Positions 25,053 through 33,427 of a DNA stretch of 64,000 nt are shown piece after piece. Position numbers and translations under genes: made by a program. The first letter of the stretch is position 1. Every line of letters begins with the position of its first letter. The stretch is from JBFWNG01 sp050251195 (GTDB lineage: Bacteria > Bdellovibrionota_B > Oligoflexia > Oligoflexales > Oligoflexaceae): positions 62,001-126,000 of the forward strand of contig JBFWNG010000011.1 in NCBI GenBank assembly GCA_050251195.1, given 5' to 3'. The notes under the pieces are model-generated. The model did not search any database and had not been told where the DNA came from. It saw nothing but the letters and a program-made list of their open reading frames with translations.

Positions 25053-27119
25053 ATGAAGCGTTTTCTGCTTATTGCGATTTTGGCCGTCTCTACCTCATAT
25101 TTTGCCCTGAAGAAATTGACCGTGCGTGACGATATCGTCGACTCTCTCAGCTCGTCCAATAGCGAAGCACGGGAGGTCTTTGCAAATTATGTCAAAGCCA
25201 GCTCCCTAACGAAAAAGGTTTTTCTGGATCTAAGCGGCGCTTCCCCGGATGAGCGCAGTACCCTATTGGATAAGATGAAAAGCTCAGGTTATGTCGAAGT
25301 AACCAGAGACATCCCTATGCCGGATCTTGGTTTTGTAGTGGGCATGATGACTAGGGACGAAATAGCCGAGCAGTTGGCCGCGAAGCCCATGCAAGGTTCT
25401 CTGGTCCAAATAAAAAAGTTGCTGACCTTGCCGGGTTCCGGCGCACTGTTGAAACACGCCTTAGAAGATCCTCTCGGTTTGCGGGAGAAATTCCTGACAA
25501 AGAACCTTCCCTCTCAAGCAAACGTCCAGGTCCTCCAGTTTGAAAGGCCTGGCGAGCTAGTGTTCGATCGAGTCGGCGAACTTTATTCGTATCTCGCGAG
25601 TCTTGGAAATAAAGTGCGATGGATAGGCGCGGACTTTTTCGCCTATGAAAACTATAAAACACTTCGGCGAGATATCACTCTTTGCGCAACGGTTTCGACG
25701 ATTTTTGGATTGCTTGTTTTTTTCCTTTTCTGCCGTCAGGCGAGATTGCTCCTTTTTCTTCTCATAGGGACTTGGCTGTCCTATGGGACAGGGTTGGCGT
25801 TAGTCGGGTCGTTTTATGACCACACTTATGGTCTCGTGTTGGCGTTTACCTCCACATTTTTGGGATACAACAACGAATACCTAATCCATCTGTCGGGCAT
25901 TCCAAAGGACAAGAGGATGCAGACAGCGATTGGGTTGGGTTCCGCGATCGGTACAACTCTGATCGGTTTTCTCGTATTGCTGCTCTCAGAGTCGGAAATT
26001 ATTCGGCAAATCGCGGTGATGTCCATTGGGGGAATGGTCGGCTTTATCGCGCTGATGCTGATCTTTCAGGATAAGGTGTCAACAGTGTCCTTCCGGCCCG
26101 TTCGAATACCTAAACTTGCGATCGGTATGCCAACGCTCTTTGGTTTGGTAGCGGCTTGCGTTGCGGGACTCGCCTTCATGTGGCCATTGGATTTTAGGAC
26201 GGATATCAACGACTTTCGCTATGCAAGTTCGCTTCTCACTTCTCAAGAAGAATTTTTCAACAAGCAGCTACAAAAAGTAGCTATGGGAGATTTTTTTGCG
26301 GTAAAGGCGCACGAAAGTCTGTTGGAAGAATACGATCAGGTCTCGGGGGAAATCGGCTTCCATCCTATGAAATTTTTTGCGAATGCGGACGAACAGAGTC
26401 ATAGACTCCAGACATACAACCGCGGGATGGAGAAGATAGCTCCTCTCTGGCGGAAGGAACTGGAAAATCTTGGATTGTCCCCTAATGTTCGCCTGGAACT
26501 TCCTGACGTTCCGCGCGACGAAGAAAACTACCTCTCGACTTGGGGAGAGCTTTCCGGAATTCCTTGGTTCACAAGCGTAGGAACGGCAAAATATCTCTTT
26601 GCGCCCTTTCAATCAGGAGCCAAGGCGCTACAAAACAACCAGGAAATTTTTCCGCTCCATCCTCGTACCTACTACAATCTTGTGCTAACGGAGATTCAAC
26701 ACGGGGCTTCGCTGCTCTTTTTGGCGGGTCTGGGAGTCATGGTGCTCTATCTGTTGCCGCTGCAGCGCCGCCTCAGCAACGTGTTTTATATCATCGCGCC
26801 GTTATTCCCAGCAGCACTCATTGTGGGACTCTTGCTCCGGGCGAGCGGTACTTCGATCAATTTTATCCATGTGGCCGGGTGCGCGCTCGTCATCGCCCTT
26901 GCGCTGGATTACTCCGCCATCTCCGTCTCCACTGACCATAACCAGATCGACGACACGAAGATTCTCCTCACGGGAACCACGACCATTGCGATGTTTGGCG
27001 CGCTGCTGCTCGCCCGTCATCCAGTCCTAAGAGCTCTGGGACTCGTTGTAACATCGGGCGCCGCCGTTTCCATGTTGTTCGCTTTGATGACCAAGTTAAA
27101 GAGACAGGAGTCGACCTGA
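25053..27119 (+). CDS. MMPL/RND-family exporter (ApeM-like)
   Basis: This 688-residue inner-membrane protein has a first helix at residues 2-18, a periplasmic domain, a block of helices at about 205-350, a second periplasmic domain at about 380-545 and a final block at 550-680. This is the half-duplicated RND layout of MMPL exporters, which remove lipids from the membrane using the proton gradient. Residues in the second block (VAGCALVIALALDYSAIS) hold the Asp used for proton relay in the family. It lies between the LolA-like carrier and a lipoprotein, forming the export set for the pigment. Confidence 0.87.
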   Translation: MKRFLLIAILAVSTSYFALKKLTVRDDIVDSLSSSNSEAREVFANYVKASSLTKKVFLDLSGASPDERSTLLDKMKSSGYVEVTRDIPMPDLGFVVGMMTRDEIAEQLAAKPMQGSLVQIKKLLTLPGSGALLKHALEDPLGLREKFLTKNLPSQANVQVLQFERPGELVFDRVGELYSYLASLGNKVRWIGADFFAYENYKTLRRDITLCATVSTIFGLLVFFLFCRQARLLLFLLIGTWLSYGTGLALVGSFYDHTYGLVLAFTSTFLGYNNEYLIHLSGIPKDKRMQTAIGLGSAIGTTLIGFLVLLLSESEIIRQIAVMSIGGMVGFIALMLIFQDKVSTVSFRPVRIPKLAIGMPTLFGLVAACVAGLAFMWPLDFRTDINDFRYASSLLTSQEEFFNKQLQKVAMGDFFAVKAHESLLEEYDQVSGEIGFHPMKFFANADEQSHRLQTYNRGMEKIAPLWRKELENLGLSPNVRLELPDVPRDEENYLSTWGELSGIPWFTSVGTAKYLFAPFQSGAKALQNNQEIFPLHPRTYYNLVLTEIQHGASLLFLAGLGVMVLYLLPLQRRLSNVFYIIAPLFPAALIVGLLLRASGTSINFIHVAGCALVIALALDYSAISVSTDHNQIDDTKILLTGTTTIAMFGALLLARHPVLRALGLVVTSGAAVSMLFALMTKLKRQEST

Positions 27120-27646
27120 TGCGAAGATTTATCAGATTAAGTTTGGTCATTGCAATTTTGGGAGCCTGCGTCACGTCACCCGAGCCCGTCTACCGTTTTC
27201 CCAAAACCTTCGAGGCCGTTCAGGCCGTGACGTTTTCCGGATCGGACAAAACAATGCAGCTGTTGGCGCAAGTTTCCCGTTCGGCAAACAAAACCGAAGT
27301 CCTGTTCCTCGAACCTTTATCTCAGCGCCCACTACTGCGGCTCTCGAATGTAGGAGAAGACAGTTCGCAGAAATGGTTTATAGACCCAGCTCAATACCAC
27401 ATTGACTCGTTTGACTTCTTGCAGGTGCTCGCATTGATCGACCATATTTACAAATCACCCGCGTTCAAGCATCCTAGCGAATACGGGCTTCTTCAGCTTG
27501 AAGGCGGCGATAACATTAAGGACATCCAATTGACCGAGTTTGTTGGAGAGGGCGCTTGTCTGATGCCAAAGAGCATAAAAATATTTTGGGAAACGTCGGA
27601 AGGGTTCGTCGACATCAATACGAAAGAGGTTTCATGTCCGGATTGA
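27119..27646 (+). CDS. DUF3261-like lipoprotein (ApeN-like)
   Basis: This 175-residue lipoprotein has a short signal with lipid Cys in ILGACVTS (near residue 17) and an all-beta body. It resembles the lipoprotein that follows the MMPL exporter in other aryl polyene clusters, where it may receive the lipid at the outer membrane. Its ATG overlaps the exporter stop by one base and its 3' end overlaps the ligase gene by 13. Confidence 0.72.
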   Translation: MRRFIRLSLVIAILGACVTSPEPVYRFPKTFEAVQAVTFSGSDKTMQLLAQVSRSANKTEVLFLEPLSQRPLLRLSNVGEDSSQKWFIDPAQYHIDSFDFLQVLALIDHIYKSPAFKHPSEYGLLQLEGGDNIKDIQLTEFVGEGACLMPKSIKIFWETSEGFVDINTKEVSCPD

Positions 27647-28878
27647 TCAAAACAGAAGGAGCGGATTGGTCATGGGGGCAGGTTGAAAGTGCCGCACGCG
27701 CTTTGGGGGAGGAACTCGGCACAAAGGCGTCCGATGCAGATCCCTACGTTGTGGTGCAACCATCGTCGCCGCTCACGGGATGCATTCTTGTTTTGGCGTC
27801 GATTAAGGCAGGATTGATACCTTTGATCGACGAACGCCGGCTCTATACGGGTGATTACCCAGTGCTGCACGATATTGACTTCCCCATCACGGAGTTCTTG
27901 AGAGACCGGTCGGGAGCCTCTGACAGACAGTCAACTCTTGAGGGCACGATTGGTTTTTTTACTTCAGGCAGCACTGCGTTACCAAAACTTATTCTCAAAA
28001 GCTGGACGGCATTGTTAGCCGAGGCAAGGACCCTTGGGACGCTGTACGAACTTGATAAGACATCCAAAATTGTTTCCTTGATTTCACCGTTTCACATCTA
28101 TGGATTCTTGCATGGTTGGGTGGTTCCTTTCTCTCTAGGGGCGAGCTTAGAACAAACAAAAGTGGGCGGCGACGCCTTTGGCTGCAAAGAAATCGATCTC
28201 TTGGTGACGGTGCCGGCCTTGTGGTCTCCTTTAGAGAACGATCTGCCGTCGCTCAAGGTTCGAACTATGGTAACGTCAGGGGCAGAATTTGGATTACAAC
28301 GTCTGGCTCGTTTTCAAAATTTGCCGTCGCGTCCCGAGCGACTCATCGACATTCTGGGCTCGACGGAAACTGGCGCGATTGGCTATCGATACTTAGACTT
28401 GGGTGATCAGGAATACACGTTGATGAACACTGTGGAGCTGGACAAAACGGACGAGGGTTATACCTTACGCTCGGACTTTATAGCGCCGGCGGCCTCGGTG
28501 AAGTTGAGCGACAAGATTGTTCTTACGGGAGATCGACGCTTCCTTTACCAAGGACGGTCTGATCGCGTATTCAAATATTCCGGTAAAAGATTTTCATTAT
28601 CGGAAGTGGAGCGCAATTTGAGTTCCTGCTTGGGTTCCGCCTCCGTGGTCGCGGCGTTCTTCGCCGACGAGAAAATGGTCAAGGGCGGTTGTCTCAAGGC
28701 ATGGGTCGTCCATCCGGAACAAAGCCTATGGGAACTGCGCCGGCAATATCGGGATTCCTTCGATACGCCATTTCCCGATTCCCTGTTCTTCGTGTCCGAA
28801 TTTGTCCCGGAGAAAAACGGGAAGGTGACTATTTCTTCATTGTTGCGCCAGACAGAGAGCGCGGAGCAAAGTATTTGA
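27634..28878 (+). CDS. apeH: AMP-dependent aryl-ACP ligase (ApeH-like)
   Basis: This 414-residue adenylate-forming enzyme is about 100 residues shorter than usual acyl-CoA ligases. It has the phosphate loop FFTSGSTALPK, LGSTETGAIGY (the GYGxTE equivalent), GDRRFLYQGRSDRVFKYSGKR with the hinge region, and a short C-terminal subdomain ending in the KNGKV lysine motif. It should activate the aromatic starter acid made by the ammonia-lyase and load it on ACP. The ATG at 27634 follows AAAGAGG. Confidence 0.87.
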   Translation: MSGLIKTEGADWSWGQVESAARALGEELGTKASDADPYVVVQPSSPLTGCILVLASIKAGLIPLIDERRLYTGDYPVLHDIDFPITEFLRDRSGASDRQSTLEGTIGFFTSGSTALPKLILKSWTALLAEARTLGTLYELDKTSKIVSLISPFHIYGFLHGWVVPFSLGASLEQTKVGGDAFGCKEIDLLVTVPALWSPLENDLPSLKVRTMVTSGAEFGLQRLARFQNLPSRPERLIDILGSTETGAIGYRYLDLGDQEYTLMNTVELDKTDEGYTLRSDFIAPAASVKLSDKIVLTGDRRFLYQGRSDRVFKYSGKRFSLSEVERNLSSCLGSASVVAAFFADEKMVKGGCLKAWVVHPEQSLWELRRQYRDSFDTPFPDSLFFVSEFVPEKNGKVTISSLLRQTESAEQSI

Positions 28879-29561
28879 AGGTGACGGAAGTACCAAATCT
28901 CGAAGACGCGCTTTCTTGGACAGGCGACGAACCTTACGCGGTGATTCTCTGGAATACCGAGAATATGGATCAACCTCTGTCGCTGACGCCGGCCGAAGAA
29001 ATCTACTGCAACGAATTGACGCATCCCAAAAGAAAACACGAGTTCGCGAAAAGTAGGGCTCTCTTCCACAAGGTCAGTAATCCGACGTTCAATCTTTTAC
29101 GTCGGGAGGGACAAGCGCCCATCTGGCCGCCGGGAATGAACGGCTCCATCGCACATCGGCACGGTTCTGTCGGTCTCGCGCTGACGCGCGATAATCTCCT
29201 TTGCGGCGCTGATATCGAGGTGATTCATCCTAAAATCATAGAAACCTGGTCATGGCATGCTGACGAACAAGAGATCTCATTAGGGCGAAAGGTGTCGGAG
29301 CAGGCCAATGTCCCCGTTGAGGCGGTAGCGACTTTATTTTTCTCGTTCAAGGAGTCTGTCTTTAAGGCCCTCCATCCCAACTTCGCCGATCTTTGCACAT
29401 CGATACAAGACATCGACATTCTTTCTGTCGATTGGATTGCCCACAAGCTTTCAGCACGATGCCGTGCCGTTGATGAAAACACCACGTTTTCCGGAAGCTT
29501 TGTTTTCAACGATTCTCGAACTCGAGTGGCAACGATTTGCGCGTTCGAGAAAATCCTATAG
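28875..29561 (+). CDS. 4'-phosphopantetheinyl transferase (Sfp/EntD type)
   Basis: This 228-residue enzyme has the P1-P3 motifs of Sfp-type transferases: MNGSIAHRHGSVGLAL, CGADIEVI for magnesium, and FFSFKESVFKALHP. It transfers the phosphopantetheine arm from CoA to the ACPs. A TTG start at 28875 overlaps the ligase stop by four bases, with GGAG nine bases upstream. As last gene of the operon it makes the pathway independent of the cell's general AcpS. Confidence 0.85.
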   Translation: MKVTEVPNLEDALSWTGDEPYAVILWNTENMDQPLSLTPAEEIYCNELTHPKRKHEFAKSRALFHKVSNPTFNLLRREGQAPIWPPGMNGSIAHRHGSVGLALTRDNLLCGADIEVIHPKIIETWSWHADEQEISLGRKVSEQANVPVEAVATLFFSFKESVFKALHPNFADLCTSIQDIDILSVDWIAHKLSARCRAVDENTTFSGSFVFNDSRTRVATICAFEKIL

Positions 29562-30239
29562 TTCATCCTTGTGTCGAGGGGTCACGGTTTTCGCAACTTT
29601 TGCTGTCGTTGGCGCCTCTTTGATGGGTGTTTGTTTTTTCTCAGCTTGCTTGGATCTCTTTTCCTGGCGACGCTTAGGATCTTTCTTCTCCAAAAGAGCT
29701 TCGAGCGCTCGGTCGAATACTTCTTCCAGTCTCTGTGCACCAAGGATTTCCTGCGCTCGCTTTAATTTCTCTTCTGTTTCGAGGTTGATGGAGAAACGAA
29801 GACAGGTTCTTTCAGAGGACAATGGCGTTACTTGCTCTTTAGATTGGATGGGGTTAACGTCGCTGCGGTCCTGAAAAAAAAGATCGATATTATCACCGGT
29901 TACGAAGGGATTTGTGCCTGGCGCAGTATTTTGTTCAACGATCTGGTTCGCATTTTTGTTTTTAGTAGCAGATGTTCTGATATGGCGAATGGAGTCTCCA
30001 ACATCTGACTTTGGTTCCCATCCTACAATGATTTTCCTTACTTCATTTTTGGTCCTATCAAGATTCCGGGTTGGCGCAGGAATTTTCCGGACGGCTGGGT
30101 GCCTGTCGTTTCGTCTTTGCTCTGGATCTCGATTTTGGCTAGAATACGACAAATAATTAAAGTTTGTTGGGGTCGTGGTGAGATTTCTTGCGTTTTTGGG
30201 TCTTGCTCTAGTGTGTTCTTGTGCACCTAGGAGAGACAT
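29556..30239 (-). pseudogene. Decayed HNH-endonuclease-family protein (helical region only)
   Basis: An open frame on the minus strand encodes, in about 29560-29810, the segment RFSINLETEEKLKRAQEIL...LEEVFDRALEALLEKKDPKRRQEKRSKQ. This resembles the helical region just before the HNH nuclease domain in a protein family abundant in Bdellovibrionota and relatives. The HNH motifs are absent: the frame ends about 35 residues later in a basic tail. Upstream the frame has no convincing ribosome site, no internal Met after residue one of the chosen start, low-complexity Asn/Thr-rich sequence, and overlap with the divergent GH5 gene. I take it as a remnant; a short expressed protein with a non-ATG start is the alternative. 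Confidence 0.45.
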
Positions 30240-31578
30240 AGCGGGTAGTGAGTTGCAGAGCGAGAATTCGTCCGTTGGGAAGCTTGTGACGGAGGGAAGA
30301 TATTTTAAGGACGCGGCGGGACGTGTGGTTGTTTTGAGGTCGATGAATGTTGCGGGGGATTCTAAAGTTCCGCCATTTAAGACCGTCAAACCGGCGGACT
30401 TGGCGTTTTTGGCAAATATTGGCGTGAACAGTATTCGAATGCTTTTTATTTGGGAAGCGTTTGAGCCGAAGAAGGGCGTTTACGACCTGACTTATCTGGA
30501 TCACATTGAATCGCTGGTGAAGGAAGCGGCGAATCTTGGATTGTACGTGGTCATTGATATTCATCAGGACGGTTATTCACGGTTTAGCGCTCAGGGATGC
30601 GGTGCTGGTTTTCCGGAGTGGACCATTCCCAAGGAGTTTCCGAGAGGAAAGGCGGATAACGGCAGCAAATGCAAGGCATGGGCTCTATTTGCTATCAGCG
30701 ATGTTTATATGCATAGGGCTTGGAATGCTTTTTACGCGAACAAAGATGGCGTTCGAGACAGTTATCTAGCGATGCTGGAACAGCTTGCGAAAAGAGTCGG
30801 CCCTTACGGTAACCTCATTGGCTATGACCCGCTTAACGAGCCATGGGGATTTGAGGGGACCGAGCTTATCGACTTGTATGAAGACGCGGAGAAGAGAATT
30901 CGGTCGGTCGATCCCAAAGCCATTATTTTCGTTGGCCCGCATGCGGCGACGAATTCGGGAGTCGTGCCGACGTTTCTGCGCAAGCCAAAATTCAAAAATT
31001 TTGCCTATGCCCCGCATTACTATAACCCTATCCTTATGTCGACCCAGGTTTGGGCCAATATACCGCCGGTCAGCGTGGGGCTGTTCCAGTTGATCCAGAC
31101 GGCGCATTTGCGGTTCAACGTGCCTTTTTATCTTGGCGAGTTCGGAGTTACTGTAGAAACGATGAATCACGAAGCCTATATAAACAGCGTGTATGACAAT
31201 TTTGACAAAGACTTCTTGTCGGGGGCGCAGTGGAATTACACTCCTCGATGGACCTACGAATATAAGGACGGTTGGAACCTCGAGAATTATAGTGTGTCAG
31301 ACGATCGCGGTAACCTGCGTTCGAACTTTCCAATTCGGCCCTATCCAGTATTTATCGCGGGCCAACCTAAGAGCTTTCGCTGGAACGGAAAGGTTGCAAA
31401 GTTGGAATGGGTGAACAACCCTGCACTCGGTGCAACGGAAGTCTTTGCGCCTTCTTCTTTGACCGGGAGTTGGCAGACCAATCCGAGCGCGAGCTGTTCG
31501 TATTCGGAAACGACGCAGAGGTTGAGATGTAAGTCCTCACATAACGGGTTGGTCACTCTTTCGGTAGAAAAACAGTGA
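30175..31578 (+). CDS. GH5 endoglycoceramidase-like lipoprotein
   Basis: This 467-residue lipoprotein (signal with lipid Cys in LALVCSCAP) has a glycoside hydrolase family 5 barrel. GYDPLNEPWG carries the acid/base Glu near residue 223, YLGEFGVT the nucleophile Glu near 322, and VIDIHQDGYSRFSAQGCGAGFPEW the substrate-side loop typical of endoglycoceramidases. A C-terminal beta domain follows (about 385-467). Endoglycoceramidases release glycans from glycosphingolipids; related members cut other beta-glycosides. Surface anchoring suggests use of outside glycolipids, which would be notable for a predatory or host-associated cell. It starts at GTG and its stop overlaps the ABC gene. Confidence 0.82.
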   Translation: MVRFLAFLGLALVCSCAPRRDIAGSELQSENSSVGKLVTEGRYFKDAAGRVVVLRSMNVAGDSKVPPFKTVKPADLAFLANIGVNSIRMLFIWEAFEPKKGVYDLTYLDHIESLVKEAANLGLYVVIDIHQDGYSRFSAQGCGAGFPEWTIPKEFPRGKADNGSKCKAWALFAISDVYMHRAWNAFYANKDGVRDSYLAMLEQLAKRVGPYGNLIGYDPLNEPWGFEGTELIDLYEDAEKRIRSVDPKAIIFVGPHAATNSGVVPTFLRKPKFKNFAYAPHYYNPILMSTQVWANIPPVSVGLFQLIQTAHLRFNVPFYLGEFGVTVETMNHEAYINSVYDNFDKDFLSGAQWNYTPRWTYEYKDGWNLENYSVSDDRGNLRSNFPIRPYPVFIAGQPKSFRWNGKVAKLEWVNNPALGATEVFAPSSLTGSWQTNPSASCSYSETTQRLRCKSSHNGLVTLSVEKQ

Positions 31579-32498
31579 GTGCGGTTGTCGTCGCTAGCGA
31601 CGTTGTCAAAAAATTTGGTGGTTTCGTTGCCGTGGACAACCTTTCGTTTTCCATTCGCGCCGGAGAGTGCTTTGGGCTTTTGGGGCCGAACGGCGCCGGC
31701 AAGTCGACGATGATCAGCATGCTTTACGGTGCAGCGGCGAGGAGCGGGGGGCAACTGCAGGTGTTCGGGTTGGATCCCGAAACCGACGCAAAGCACATCA
31801 AAAAGCGCATAGGCGTTGTGACCCAGGAAAATGCTCTGGACGAGGCGCTTACCGTTGTCGAAAACATGCGGGTCTTCGCAGGCTATAGCGGCTTAGACGC
31901 TTTAGAAGCTGACCAACGTATCGAAGAGCTTCTGAATTTTATGCTCCTTGAGCAAAAAAAGAATGCTCCCATACGTTCGTTGTCGGGAGGCATGCAAAGG
32001 CGTCTTGTCTTTGTGCGAGCCTTGTTACCAAAGCCCGATCTTGTCATTCTTGACGAACCGACGACGGGTCTCGATCCCGCGGTTCGCCATCTGCTGTGGG
32101 AAAAGATTATCAGCCTCAAACAAAGCGGCGTTACCATTCTCTTAACAACTCATTATATGGACGAGGCGGAGAGGTTGTGTGATCGGCTCGTGATCATGGA
32201 CAACGGCAAAATACGAGCTGAAGGTCACCCCAAAGATCTTATCGCGCAGAATTGCCCGGGGTATGTGGCGCTTTTTGAAAACCGGCCCGAAATTAGGAAC
32301 ATTCTGAGTCAGGTTGGACCTCCGCACGAATTTGCGTTTGCGGAAGAGTCGCAACAGTTGGCCTTGCGGCATCAGAGATTGGATGCGCTTACGGAAGTCA
32401 TCAAGCAAAAGGGACTCGATTGCACTTTCATTCGGCCCTCCAATCTCGAGGACGTGTTCCTTCATATAACCGGCAAGGAGCTTACTGGAAATGCTTGA
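31575..32498 (+). CDS. ABC transporter ATP-binding protein (DrrA/NodI-like)
   Basis: This 307-residue ATPase has Walker A GPNGAGKST, the Q-loop region GVVTQENALDEALT, signature LSGGMQRR, Walker B LVILDEPTTGLDP and the switch His in LLTTHYMDEAE. The C-terminal extension of about 75 residues is typical of ABC-2 exporters of lipids, sugars or drugs. GTG start overlaps the GH5 stop by four bases and its end overlaps the permease gene by eight, so the three are one operon. Cargo is unknown. Confidence 0.9.
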   Translation: MSAVVVASDVVKKFGGFVAVDNLSFSIRAGECFGLLGPNGAGKSTMISMLYGAAARSGGQLQVFGLDPETDAKHIKKRIGVVTQENALDEALTVVENMRVFAGYSGLDALEADQRIEELLNFMLLEQKKNAPIRSLSGGMQRRLVFVRALLPKPDLVILDEPTTGLDPAVRHLLWEKIISLKQSGVTILLTTHYMDEAERLCDRLVIMDNGKIRAEGHPKDLIAQNCPGYVALFENRPEIRNILSQVGPPHEFAFAEESQQLALRHQRLDALTEVIKQKGLDCTFIRPSNLEDVFLHITGKELTGNA

Positions 32499-33258
32499 GT
32501 TCTTGAAAAGTAGCCTGAAGGTGACGAGACGGCACTGGCTTGTTTACCGAAAGGATTTTCTCGCTAACATTTCCCCGACGCTTTTCGATCCGCTTATGTT
32601 TCTCCTGGCGTTCGGTTTTGGGCTTGGGTCGCATATTTCCGAAGTGAACAATCTCGATTACTTCCAATACATGGCGCCTGGTCTGGCGCTTTCCACAGCT
32701 TTGTTCACGGCTTTCTTTGAAATGAGTTACAACTTTTATGTTCGCTACACGTATGAGGGCATTTACAAGGCGATTTTGACAACGCCCATCCAACCGCGGG
32801 AGATTATCGCGGGCGAGTTTCTTTGGGTCGGGACAAAGGGTGCGCTCATGTCCTTTGCAATTTCGATCGTCCTTTGGGCGGTAGGCGCCGTCCACGGTAA
32901 GTACATTGTCTTCATCCCGTTGTTGGGGGCGATCGTTAGTTTTACTTGCGGTGCCTTGGGATTAATCGCCAACTCTTTCATCCGCAATATCAACCAGTTT
33001 CAGGCCGTTTACGCTTTCTTCATTAGCCCGCTGTACTTCTTTTCAGGGGCCTTTTACCCGATCGACAACATGCCCGACGCTCTTCGAGTCGTGACGTACC
33101 TCTCGCCGATGTATCATGGCGTAAAAATGGGGCAATCTTTGCTGTGGGGCCAGCAGCCCGACAAGTTTTTCTTGCTCCATTTGGTTTCATTGCTCTTGAT
33201 GATGGTCGTACTGGTGAGCTTCGCGACGCGGCGCATCCAGCCCAAGCTGCGTCATTAA
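32491..33258 (+). CDS. ABC-2 type permease (NodJ-like)
   Basis: This 255-residue membrane protein has six predicted helices and the ABC-2 signature near the C-terminus (YFFSGAFYPIDNMPDALRVVTYLSPMYHGVKMGQSLLWG). It pairs with the ATPase immediately upstream to form an exporter. The NodIJ family, which moves lipo-oligosaccharides, has this size and pairing, but many others do too. Confidence 0.88.
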   Translation: MLEFLKSSLKVTRRHWLVYRKDFLANISPTLFDPLMFLLAFGFGLGSHISEVNNLDYFQYMAPGLALSTALFTAFFEMSYNFYVRYTYEGIYKAILTTPIQPREIIAGEFLWVGTKGALMSFAISIVLWAVGAVHGKYIVFIPLLGAIVSFTCGALGLIANSFIRNINQFQAVYAFFISPLYFFSGAFYPIDNMPDALRVVTYLSPMYHGVKMGQSLLWGQQPDKFFLLHLVSLLLMMVVLVSFATRRIQPKLRH

Positions 33259-33259
33259 A

Positions 33260-33283
33260 ACATATTAAAGTCTATTAATATGT
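33260..33283. repeat. Inverted repeat after ABC operon
   Basis: ACATATTAA and TTAATATGT are perfect 9-base arms around a 6-base loop, starting two bases after the permease stop. It lacks a GC-rich stem and a T-run, so it is a weak terminator at best. An operator role for the downstream protease gene is possible. Confidence 0.45.
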
Positions 33284-33301
33284 CAAAATAGCTGAGTTTT
33301 A

Positions 33302-33323
33302 TTTTCATTAAATTTAATGAAAA
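33302..33323. repeat. Perfect 22-base AT palindrome upstream of the protease gene
   Basis: TTTTCATTAAATTTAATGAAAA equals its own reverse complement. It lies 104 bases before the subtilase gene, in a 169-base AT-rich leader that also holds the repeat at 33260. The symmetry suits a dimeric regulator binding site; no regulator is known to match it. Confidence 0.5.
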
Positions 33324-33427
33324 AACTTGACTACTCGGCCAATTTACATTAACGTCAAAAGACAATTTGGATTTTGGCAATAGAAAGTGCTTAGAACAAT
33401 AAAATCCCATAGGTAGGTAGGCAAGTC

